This document shows positions 1 through 5,319 of a DNA stretch of 17,571 nucleotides, piece after piece. The notes under the pieces were generated by a model. The model ran no database searches, was not told where the DNA came from, and saw nothing but the letters and a program-made list of their open reading frames with translations. A program made the position numbers and the translations under genes. This DNA is from SFWF01 sp045638145 (GTDB lineage: Bacteria; Bacillota; Clostridia; Oscillospirales; Acutalibacteraceae). The stretch lies in assembly GCA_045638145.1 (NCBI GenBank), contig JAZUAU010000011.1:1-17571 (forward strand). Direction: 5' to 3'. Positions within the stretch are counted from its first letter, which is position 1. The number at the start of each line of letters is the position of its first letter.

Positions 1-1
1 G

Positions 2-1516
2 GTAATGTTCAAGGGTCTTGAAGCAAACGATAAGATCGGACTGTCTTCACCTGTTATTATTAAGGACTTCAGTGACGACGCCGTTGTAGGTAAGGCTTTC
101 GTTGGCGATGAAACTGCTATCGCAAGAGACCTCTTCTCAGGTGAAGCTTACATCGTAGAAGGTGGCGAAGAGGAAGAAGAGGAAGAGGAAGAGGAAGAAG
201 AAAATTCTATCGTGGGACTTCCTGAATATAACGGTGCTCCTCAGGATTATACTGGCATGAAGATAATGACTATCAAGATGTCGGTTCTTGCAGACACTGT
301 TACAATAGGAAGCGATGTTCCCATAACTGCGGTAAGCGGTAACGACGGATCCTTTAAAACTGACGAAACCTTTAAAGCAATAAACACTCTTATTGGTATC
401 ACGAAAGAACCTTCGTTCGTAATGACCGAGCCCACCTCTACAGGCATAGGTCTTAGCTATGCAATATTCCATCATGATTATGAGAAGAATACCGACGGTA
501 ACGCTGCTATGATATACGTAAAGCTTCCCGAGGGCAAATCTACTCAGATGAGAGTTTCTTGGAACTTTAAGGATGCTAAGGGCGAATTGTATTCTACAAG
601 TCAGTATGGACGTACTGTTCAGATACTTAAAAAGGGTACAGATTTGTGGGAAAATCTTACCGTAGACAACTATTTGTTTACATTACCCGAAGGCTTTGAG
701 GGTTATGTAAGATATGATTATAAGAATCTTTATTGCTCAAAGATTCCTGATGGCGGATACGGAATTGACGGAACATACGGACTCTTTGAAACATGGGTAA
801 TGTTCAGAGGACTTAAGGCAAAAGATAAGATCAGGCTTTCTGCACCCGTTATTATTAAGGAATTCGATAACAAAGCAATCGTTGATAAAGCATTTGTCGG
901 AGACGAAACCAAGGTTGCAAGAAACATCTTTACAGGTGAGCCTGTGCTCAAAGCAGATGCTATTAAGCCTCTTGAGGTTGGCGATACTATACAGTATCTG
1001 CCTGATCCCACAACCGAAGCAAAAGCAATGCTTGCCGATAAGACAAAGATCGGCGAAGGCGAGGCTACTGTTTCTTGGGAGGCTATCGACGGCGCATCCA
1101 GTTACAAAGTGGGCATATTTGTGAGCCAGTCGGGTACTAACGGACTTAATTACAAGTGTGTTGGACTCATCGACACTACCGAGCTTTCAGTAGTAGTTAA
1201 AGATCTTGAGCCCAACAAGCGTCACGCAGCAATCGTTTATGCTTACGACGCTCAGGGTACCGAGATAGCAGTATTTGACTATGTTTCAATCTCCACCGTC
1301 ATAACTGAAGAGAAGCCCGAAGAGCCTGAGAAGGAAGCTCCCGTGGAAGTTGAGCCGGAGAAGGCACCTGTAGTCGAGAAAGAAGCCGACGAATCAAATG
1401 CAAATGCAAATACAAGTGTTATCATTCTTTGTGTAGCAGGCGGCGTTCTCCTCCTTGCAGCAGTGATTATTATCATCGTCGTTGCAAATAAGCGAAAAGT
1501 AAAGAAGACTGCTTAA
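2..1516 (+). CDS. Modular surface protein, C-terminal part (5' end outside window): repeated modules, Fn3-like domain, C-terminal TM anchor
   Basis: The first ATG (position 5) is not the true start. The frame is open to the window edge, and the bases before it (g-gta-atg-ttc) match the tgg-gta-atg-ttc of an internal repeat, so the gene continues upstream. Residues about 1-50 (counted from the ATG at 5) recur at about 266-315 (MFKGLEANDKI versus MFRGLKAKDKI; KAFVGDET and the following ARxxFxGE in both). The segment at about 70-265 is therefore probably one full beta-rich module of unknown fold and the window opens inside an earlier one. A run of 12 Glu (55-66) separates the two. A fibronectin type III-like domain follows at about 340-430 (VSWEAIDGASSYKV, DLEPNKRHAAIVYAY). 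Then comes a Pro/Glu-rich linker, a hydrophobic helix (about 473-496) and a short basic tail (KRKVKK). No LPXTG motif is present, so anchoring is by the membrane helix with the bulk outside. Ligand unknown. Confidence 0.85.
   Translation, partial: VMFKGLEANDKIGLSSPVIIKDFSDDAVVGKAFVGDETAIARDLFSGEAYIVEGGEEEEEEEEEEEENSIVGLPEYNGAPQDYTGMKIMTIKMSVLADTVTIGSDVPITAVSGNDGSFKTDETFKAINTLIGITKEPSFVMTEPTSTGIGLSYAIFHHDYEKNTDGNAAMIYVKLPEGKSTQMRVSWNFKDAKGELYSTSQYGRTVQILKKGTDLWENLTVDNYLFTLPEGFEGYVRYDYKNLYCSKIPDGGYGIDGTYGLFETWVMFRGLKAKDKIRLSAPVIIKEFDNKAIVDKAFVGDETKVARNIFTGEPVLKADAIKPLEVGDTIQYLPDPTTEAKAMLADKTKIGEGEATVSWEAIDGASSYKVGIFVSQSGTNGLNYKCVGLIDTTELSVVVKDLEPNKRHAAIVYAYDAQGTEIAVFDYVSISTVITEEKPEEPEKEAPVEVEPEKAPVVEKEADESNANANTSVIILCVAGGVLLLAAVIIIIVVANKRKVKKTA
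167..202 (+). repeat. GAA/GAG low-complexity tract encoding 12 Glu
   Basis: Twelve consecutive GAA/GAG codons encode an acidic linker between two modules of the surface protein. The purine-only repeat is the kind of sequence that can change length by replication slippage, in steps that keep or break the frame. Confidence 0.9.
800..949 (+). repeat. Second copy of the module-end repeat (first copy at 5-154)
   Basis: The roughly 50 codons here match those at 5-154 in protein and largely in DNA. Examples are atgttcaagggtcttgaagc versus atgttcagaggacttaaggc, and the shared cctgttattattaagga/cccgttattattaagga. This shows internal duplication of modules within the surface protein gene. Confidence 0.85.
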
Positions 1517-1521
1517 TCAAT

Positions 1522-1538
1522 TAAATTACAGAGAGTAT
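1522..1538. repeat. 17-base direct repeat, copy 1 (copy 2 at 2138-2154)
   Basis: TAAATTACAGAGAGTAT here and TAAATTACAGGGAGTAT at 2138-2154 differ at one base. Both read Asn-Tyr-Arg-Glu-Tyr in one frame; this copy continues as QVNRFGKNGQ and a stop at 1569-1571, the other ends as YSL and a stop. Copy 1 begins 5 bases after the surface-protein stop codon. The two copies bracket about 600 bases of gene-free DNA, which suggests a duplication or insertion/deletion boundary. Confidence 0.5.
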
Positions 1539-1650
1539 CAAGTGAACAGGTTCGGTAAAAACGGACAATAGAAAAAAGAGTCACCCATGGTAAAATGAAA
1601 CCGACTATAAAATAAAACTATCGAGGATGACGATGTTCACTTGATCTCTC
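1531..1650. repeat. Inverted repeat (17-18 base arms) in the gap after the surface protein gene
   Basis: The left arm at 1531-1548 (gagagtatcaagtgaaca) is the reverse complement of the right arm at 1634-1650 (tgttcacttgatctctc) except for one extra T. The arms enclose 85 bases with no gene. They could be the ends of a small non-autonomous element or the stem of a structured transcript; no transposase or obvious target-site duplication identifies it. Confidence 0.45.
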
Positions 1651-1719
1651 CCGCGGTTATGCACACCCAGATTGATTAGAATATCTTTAAACACCCTGGT
1701 GTGAATTTAACCTGTGAGA

Positions 1720-1736
1720 CGAGCTATAAGAGCTCG
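1720..1736. other. Small palindromic hairpin
   Basis: CGAGCT-ATAAG-AGCTCG forms a perfect 6-bp stem with a 5-base loop. Just upstream, ACACC-CT-GGTGT at 1691-1702 is a second short palindrome. Neither is followed by a T-run, so neither looks like a terminator. They add to the picture of a structured, gene-free segment. Confidence 0.35.
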
Positions 1737-1800
1737 GTAAACGAATCGCGAATTTTAATAAAAGCTGCCGGAAATCACACAGAATCAAGTATGCTTTATT

Positions 1801-1896
1801 AAAAATAGCGTAATATGATTTTGTGCAATTTGCTTGATTATATAATTGTTTTGATCAAACAATAGCGCCGAAAGGCACAAAATTCCGTTATTTTAT
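1801..1896. repeat. Large imperfect hairpin with nested inner hairpins
   Basis: The outer arms ATTTTGTGC (1818-1826) and GCACAAAAT (1875-1883) pair perfectly. Flanking bases (aaaaatagcg at 1801-1810, cgttatttta at 1886-1895) extend the pairing imperfectly. Inside are ATTGTTT/AAACAAT (1845-1851, 1857-1863) and GCC-GAAA-GGC (1867-1876), the last partly competing with the outer stem. This could be an RNA structure or the end of a degraded mobile element. No T-run follows directly. Confidence 0.4.
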
Positions 1897-1980
1897 AGAA
1901 AAAATACCATATTGTATATATCTTTATTTTAAAAACTGTGATATACTCATTACGTAATGGTTCTTGTCATCGTATAGTAA

Positions 1981-2166
1981 AAAGAAGAATATGATTTCAA
2001 GAAGAAAGCTTTACTAGAAGTTCTAAATTGGTTTTCTGCCAATGATGATCTTTCGAAAGGCCGTTTTAGCACCAATGGCATTATTGTTGCGACTTCGGTT
2101 ACCATGGTTGTTAAAGGGCTTGAGACACAATTCCCCATAAATTACAGGGAGTATTACTCTCTGTGA
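1981..2166 (+). pseudogene. Probable 3' remnant of a coding region, product unknown
   Basis: This frame is open for 61 codons after stop codons at 1975-1980 and ends at TGA 2164-2166. It has no plausible start codon, yet the translation looks like an ordinary protein C-terminus (for example ALLEVLNWFSANDDLSKG, then GIIVATSVTMVVKGL, then FPINYREYYSL). The in-frame ATG at 2101 would leave only 21 codons. Upstream in the same frame, an ATG at 1957 is cut off by the double stop after six codons. I read this as a truncated or decayed gene end; the family is not recognised. A chance open frame is possible. Confidence 0.35.
2144..2164. promoter_or_regulatory. Palindrome just upstream of the lipoprotein gene
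   Basis: ACAGGGAGTA-T-TACTCTCTGT is a near-perfect 10-bp palindrome (one G.T pair) that ends 12 bases before the AAAGGAG ribosome binding site of the gene at 2192. It could be an operator or a leader hairpin. It overlaps copy 2 of the 17-base direct repeat and the end of the coding remnant, so it may be incidental. Confidence 0.3.
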
Positions 2167-2191
2167 GATATTATACAAAGGAGTGTACATT

Positions 2192-3568
2192 ATGAAAACA
2201 GTAAAACGTATTTTAGCTCTCATAATGGTAGCTATGCTTGTTGTTACTCTTCTTGCAGCATGTGGCGGCAAGGAGGGTGCAGGCGACACATCATCAGTTA
2301 ATGAAGCTGCGCTAGTTGGCTACCTGGAAAATTCCACCAAGAGTCAGACAGACCTTTTCGGTGACCTTGAGGGCACAAAGCTTCGAGTAGCAGACGACGC
2401 AGAAATGCAGGATTGGGAAGTAGCATTCTACGAGCAGCTTCAGAAAGAAACCGGCATGATCGTTGAAATCGAGCCGATGAACGCCAACGAGCTTGGAACA
2501 AAGATTTCTCAGGCGGTAGCTTCCGGTGATAAGAGAAACTACTTTGACGTAGGAATCTGCGCAAACTCTGGCCTTCTTAAGACCGTATATGCGGGTCTCG
2601 TAATTCCTATGGATGATTACATCTATTATGATGACCCCGTTTGGAAGTATGATGATGTAACAGACTTCAACTCTCTGGACCTCTATTACTTTGACGGTCA
2701 TTATTGGGGTTCTCCCTCTCACGGTTTCCATGAGAACTTCATTTTCTACAACAAGACCTACTTCCAGGAGGTAGGCGCACCCGACCCCTATGAGGAGTAT
2801 TACCTCAAGGACAACTGGACCTTCGAGACCTTCCTCAAGACCTGCGAAGCGGTAACAAGAAAAAATGAAGAAGGTAAGGTTACCACCTATGCATGGGCAA
2901 CATGGAACTACTTCACCTTCTGCTCTGCTGCGGGTAATGATATGATCAAGCAGGACGAAGACGGACAATGGCAGATCATTTTTGACCAGCCTAACGGTAT
3001 GGCAGGTCTTAACATTATTTACGAGTCTGCTGTAAAGGGATATGTGCATCCGACCTCTTCTGGTTACAACGAGTTTGTTAATCGTGGAGTTGCTATGTTA
3101 ATTGAAAAGCCCTCCTCTGCTATCGGTGGTACAGATGTTTACGATCGTACTTCTGATGAAATTTGTATGGTTCCCTTCCCCAAGATGGACGCTTCTCAGG
3201 AAAAATATATCTGCCCCATGATTGTTTCCGGTTACTACATTGCAGCTTGCTCTCAGAACTATCAAGGTGCTGCTGCTTATATCTATTACCACAGACTTGG
3301 TGAGCAGAACAGAGACGCTTCCGATGTTGGTAGAGAGAGTCAGTTTAAGAACATCCTCAACGAGGAATCTCAGGCAAGAAGAGACGAGTATATCGCTAAG
3401 TGCAGTTTCGCAGTTCCCTTCATCGACGGTCTCAGTGGATGGTATGTCAGCGGTGGCGCTCGTGAAACCTTCCTTAACGTAATGCGTAAGGAAAAGAAGA
3501 ACCCCGCAACTGCAGTTGACACTATGAAGCCTCTTATCCGCGACTGTCTCAGAAATACAGTTCTCTAA
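2192..3568 (+). CDS. Lipoprotein extracellular solute-binding protein (ABC-type, family 1-like)
   Basis: The product is a 458-residue lipoprotein. Basic N-terminus MKTVKR, a hydrophobic stretch and lipobox LLAAC put the lipidated cysteine at residue 24, so it sits on the outer face of the membrane. The mature part has the composition and layout of family 1 solute-binding proteins, which usually capture sugars or oligosaccharides: an N-terminal lobe with ISQAVASGDKRNYFDVGIC, aromatic-rich segments with WGSPSHGFHENFIFYNKTYF, and a C-terminal lobe. The start is the ATG at 2192 because AAAGGAG (2177-2183) lies 8 bases upstream; a GTG at 2183 overlaps that site. No permease or ATPase gene is in the window. 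The gene is isolated, between gene-free segments, and has its own terminator. The substrate cannot be inferred. Confidence 0.85.
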   Translation: MKTVKRILALIMVAMLVVTLLAACGGKEGAGDTSSVNEAALVGYLENSTKSQTDLFGDLEGTKLRVADDAEMQDWEVAFYEQLQKETGMIVEIEPMNANELGTKISQAVASGDKRNYFDVGICANSGLLKTVYAGLVIPMDDYIYYDDPVWKYDDVTDFNSLDLYYFDGHYWGSPSHGFHENFIFYNKTYFQEVGAPDPYEEYYLKDNWTFETFLKTCEAVTRKNEEGKVTTYAWATWNYFTFCSAAGNDMIKQDEDGQWQIIFDQPNGMAGLNIIYESAVKGYVHPTSSGYNEFVNRGVAMLIEKPSSAIGGTDVYDRTSDEICMVPFPKMDASQEKYICPMIVSGYYIAACSQNYQGAAAYIYYHRLGEQNRDASDVGRESQFKNILNEESQARRDEYIAKCSFAVPFIDGLSGWYVSGGARETFLNVMRKEKKNPATAVDTMKPLIRDCLRNTVL

Positions 3569-3584
3569 TCGTTTAAGAATTTTT

Positions 3585-3618
3585 AAAAGCACTGAAGCGA
3601 AATGCTTCGGTGCTTTTT
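3585..3618 (+). terminator. Rho-independent terminator of the solute-binding protein gene
   Basis: AAAAGCACTGAAGC-GAAAT-GCTTCGGTGCTTTT is a 14-bp stem (one G.T pair) with a 5-base loop that runs into a T-tract, 16 bases after the stop codon. Confidence 0.9.
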
Positions 3619-3628
3619 GTATAGCGAA

Positions 3629-3651
3629 AACCACGCGATAGTCGCGTGGTT
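3629..3651 (-). terminator. Hairpin, possible minus-strand terminator
   Basis: AACCACGCGA-TAG-TCGCGTGGTT is a perfect 10-bp stem. On the minus strand it is followed by TTTTCGC, on the plus strand by no T-run. It would stop transcripts from the minus-strand membrane protein gene that read past its first hairpin. Confidence 0.45.
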
Positions 3652-3665
3652 AGGTGAAAGTTTAA

Positions 3666-3829
3666 TACGAGCAGTGGGTCAACAAGTTTTATTGTAATAC
3701 AGCGTTGATCGTCTCTCTATTTAGGAGACCCTATAATATGTCGAGGATGTGGCTGCTATTAACTACCCATTTATGGTGCGTAGAGATTGCAAAGCTGTCA
3801 ATCAAAACAAATACACGCCCGGAAGTTAG
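3666..3829 (+). pseudogene. Frameshifted coding remnant, product unknown
   Basis: After a stop at 3663-3665 one frame reads protein-like sequence (YEQWVNKFYCNTALIVSLFR, then RPYN). Near 3737 the protein-like reading moves to another frame (YVEDVAAINYPFMVRRDCKA, then VNQNKYTPGS) and ends at TAG 3827-3829. The junction, at tataatatg, would be repaired by a one- or two-base change. No start codon with a ribosome binding site is seen. I read this as the 3' end of a decayed gene, by analogy with the remnant at 1981-2166 on the other side of the lipoprotein gene. The family is not recognised and chance cannot be excluded. Confidence 0.35.
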
Positions 3830-3846
3830 TATTATCTCTATGTACA

Positions 3847-3873
3847 AAGACCGCAAGATAATCTTGCGGTCTT
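3847..3873 (-). terminator. Hairpin terminator downstream of the AI-2E family gene
   Basis: AAGACCGCAAGAT-A-ATCTTGCGGTCTT is a 13-bp palindrome starting 7 bases past the stop codon of the minus-strand gene. The minus-strand T-run is weak (TCTTTGT), but position and stem strength support a terminator. Confidence 0.6.
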
Positions 3874-3879
3874 GTAATT

Positions 3880-5001
3880 TTATATATTATTTTCTGCAGC
3901 TTCTCGTTTTCCAAGGTCTTCGCGAATAAGTCTGTATGCCGCGGCGGTGAGTGGTACACCAAGGAACATTCCAATAACTCCAAAGAGCCCACCGAACACT
4001 GTAACTGCTGCCAATACCCAAATACCGGGCAGATTTATTGAGGAGCCGACAACCTTCGGATAGATAAGATTGCCCTCAAATGCCTGAAGTGTAATTAGAA
4101 AGATAAGAAAAACGAGTGCCTTTATAGGTGAAACGGTCAAAATTAAAAGAGCTCCGACAACTGCACCAACGTATGCGCCGACAATGGGAATAAGCGCAGT
4201 AAATGCAACGAGAGCACCAATCATCGGAGCGTAGGGGAGTGAGAGTACAAGCATTCCGATTGTGCACAGGCTTCCGATTATAAGTGCTTCAAAGAACTGT
4301 CCTACAATAAAGCGGTGGAATGAATCGTTTAACACGGCTACAAATCGGGTTGCTTTTTCGCGCCAATTAAATGGTAGGTAGCTCTTTGCGAGTCGGTTAA
4401 ACTGAGCCTTTAAGGTATCTCTCGAGAAGAGAATATAGAAGGCGAACATAATGCTGAAAACAGCATTTGTAACGGTGCCTATAACCGAGGAAACAGTGTC
4501 TACAATTAGGGTTACAATATTGCTCATACCATTTGTAATTACACCGGCAAACTGGCTGACAAGCCCTGACCAATCAATGGATTCAAGGGAAGCAGCAATA
4601 TCCTGCGGTAAAAGCTCGCTGTTTTTAAGGCTTTCTATAATTATGTGAGCTGCGTCGGGCAGACTGCTGATAAGCAGGGTTACGGCAGAAATTAGCTGGG
4701 GGACAATAAGCCAGATAACAGCGGTTATTACAGCAACAAATGAAAGAATTGCAAGCGTTGCGCTGATAGGCTTTCTGAATCTGAAAATTTTTCTGTTTTT
4801 TTCCTGACCAAATATTTTTCTGTCATAGAAATCAAGCAATATTCCTATGATATAAGCAATTATAAAGCCTGCAAAAAGCGGGATAAGTGCAGCGATAAGC
4901 TTGCCGAGAAAGGCAGATACTCCCGACCAATAAAATATGCCGAGATAGAGCAGAAAGGCGCTTATTCCTATTTTAAAACAGGTTTTCCATTCTATTTTCA
5001 T
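3880..5001 (-). CDS. AI-2E/PerM family transporter-like membrane protein
   Basis: This 373-residue polytopic membrane protein has the layout of the AI-2E transporter family (PerM/YdiK-like). There are paired N-terminal helices (about 10-55), a short basic stretch (DRKIFGQEKNRKIFRFRKP), two more helices, and an extended amphipathic region with DAAHIIIESLKNSELLP. A cluster of C-terminal helices holds the glycine/proline-rich segments typical of the family (PYAPMIGALVAFTALIPIVG, then GVIGMFLGVPLTAAAYRLIR). The family is named for an E. coli autoinducer-2 exporter, but most members have unproven substrates and some move sodium or protons, so I assign no substrate. The start is supported by AAGGAG 7 bases before the ATG. 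The gene stands alone, with a structured 318-base gap upstream. Confidence 0.85.
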   Translation of the reverse strand: MKIEWKTCFKIGISAFLLYLGIFYWSGVSAFLGKLIAALIPLFAGFIIAYIIGILLDFYDRKIFGQEKNRKIFRFRKPISATLAILSFVAVITAVIWLIVPQLISAVTLLISSLPDAAHIIIESLKNSELLPQDIAASLESIDWSGLVSQFAGVITNGMSNIVTLIVDTVSSVIGTVTNAVFSIMFAFYILFSRDTLKAQFNRLAKSYLPFNWREKATRFVAVLNDSFHRFIVGQFFEALIIGSLCTIGMLVLSLPYAPMIGALVAFTALIPIVGAYVGAVVGALLILTVSPIKALVFLIFLITLQAFEGNLIYPKVVGSSINLPGIWVLAAVTVFGGLFGVIGMFLGVPLTAAAYRLIREDLGKREAAENNI

Positions 5002-5032
5002 AAAAATCTCCTTTTTCGTAAGCAGAGTAGGA

Positions 5033-5274
5033 GTATCCGAACCCGATTTTGACAGGCTGCTTTCCCCTCAGCTTTGTTAAAATACTCGCAAATCCGAAAG
5101 GATTCGCTGTGTTTTTGCCTAACCGATGAAAAAATCTGCTTCGTATAAAATTCTTTGACATTAAAGTCTAGGAGTTAGTTGTAATGGTGGGGAGAAGTCC
5201 GTTAGGGCAATGCCTACGGGCGACGACAAGCTGCAGAGATCCGAAGGTGCGCGCTTTAAGGCGGGTTCGGATAC
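5033..5274. repeat. Perfect 13-base inverted repeat spanning the structured gap
   Basis: GTATCCGAACCCG (5033-5045) and CGGGTTCGGATAC (5262-5274) are exact reverse complements 216 bases apart. The right arm also takes part in a local hairpin (ATCCGAA at 5239-5245 with TTCGGAT at 5266-5272), so alternative foldings compete. A further hairpin, AATCC-GAAA-GGATT, lies between them at 5091-5104. Confidence 0.6.
5155..5185 (+). promoter_or_regulatory. Possible promoter for a plus-strand small RNA
   Basis: TTGACA (5155-5160) is followed by TTGTAA at an 18-base spacing (5179-5184), or TGTAAT at 19 bases. The -35 is consensus; the -10 is weak. It points into the structured segment that ends at the terminator at 5292-5317. 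Confidence 0.35.
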
Positions 5275-5318
5275 CCCTTTTCAGCTGAAACAAAAACCCA
5301 TCGAAAGATGGGTTTTTG
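5190..5318 (+). ncRNA. Candidate structured small RNA, class not recognised
   Basis: About 130 bases with compact secondary structure end in a strong terminator. The hairpins are: CCGTTAGGGC-AAT-GCCTACGG (5199-5219, with small bulges); AGCTG (5230-5234) with CAGCT (5282-5286), enclosing ATCCGAA (5239-5245) with TTCGGAT (5266-5272); and the terminator stem. The plus strand is preferred because the tetraloops of the terminator and of the hairpin at 5091-5104 are GAAA in that direction and a TTGACA element lies upstream. It lacks the signatures of SRP RNA, tmRNA or RNase P RNA. Alternatively the segment is read on the minus strand as part of a leader for the AI-2E family gene, or is a dispersed repeat. 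Confidence 0.4.
5292..5317. terminator. Bidirectional terminator (CorC operon and candidate RNA)
   Basis: AAAAACCCATC-GAAA-GATGGGTTTTT is a perfect 11-bp stem with A- and T-runs on either side, so it can work on both strands. It lies 2 bases past the stop codon of the minus-strand CorC-type gene and at the end of the plus-strand structured segment. Confidence 0.9.
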
Positions 5319-5319
5319 T

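Noticed and set aside
1517..1800. Insertion sequence or group II intron fragment
   Set aside because: The inverted and direct repeats invite this, but I find no transposase, reverse transcriptase or domain V motif, so I report only the repeats.
2312..3049. A 245-codon open frame on the minus strand inside the solute-binding protein gene
   Set aside because: It is a shadow of the well-supported plus-strand lipoprotein gene. It has no ribosome binding site and no recognisable domain.
3098..3634. A 178-codon minus-strand frame crossing the end of the lipoprotein gene and its terminator
   Set aside because: It runs through a strong terminator hairpin and mirrors the plus-strand codons; not a gene.
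3705..3737. Promoter TTGATC ... TATAAT
   Set aside because: The spacing is 21 bases, too long for a normal promoter, and the TATAAT lies inside the frameshifted coding remnant.
4973..5161. A 62-codon minus-strand frame overlapping the start of the AI-2E family gene
   Set aside because: It covers the AI-2E ribosome binding site and start in another frame and has no support of its own.
5184..5288. A 34-codon plus-strand frame inside the structured gap
   Set aside because: No ribosome binding site, odd composition rich in Arg and Cys, and it coincides with paired RNA segments; better explained as non-coding.
5002..5319. SRP RNA, tmRNA, RNase P RNA or a known riboswitch
   Set aside because: The signature sequences of these RNAs are absent; GAGAAGTCCG resembles a piece of RNase P RNA only by chance and the segment is far too short.
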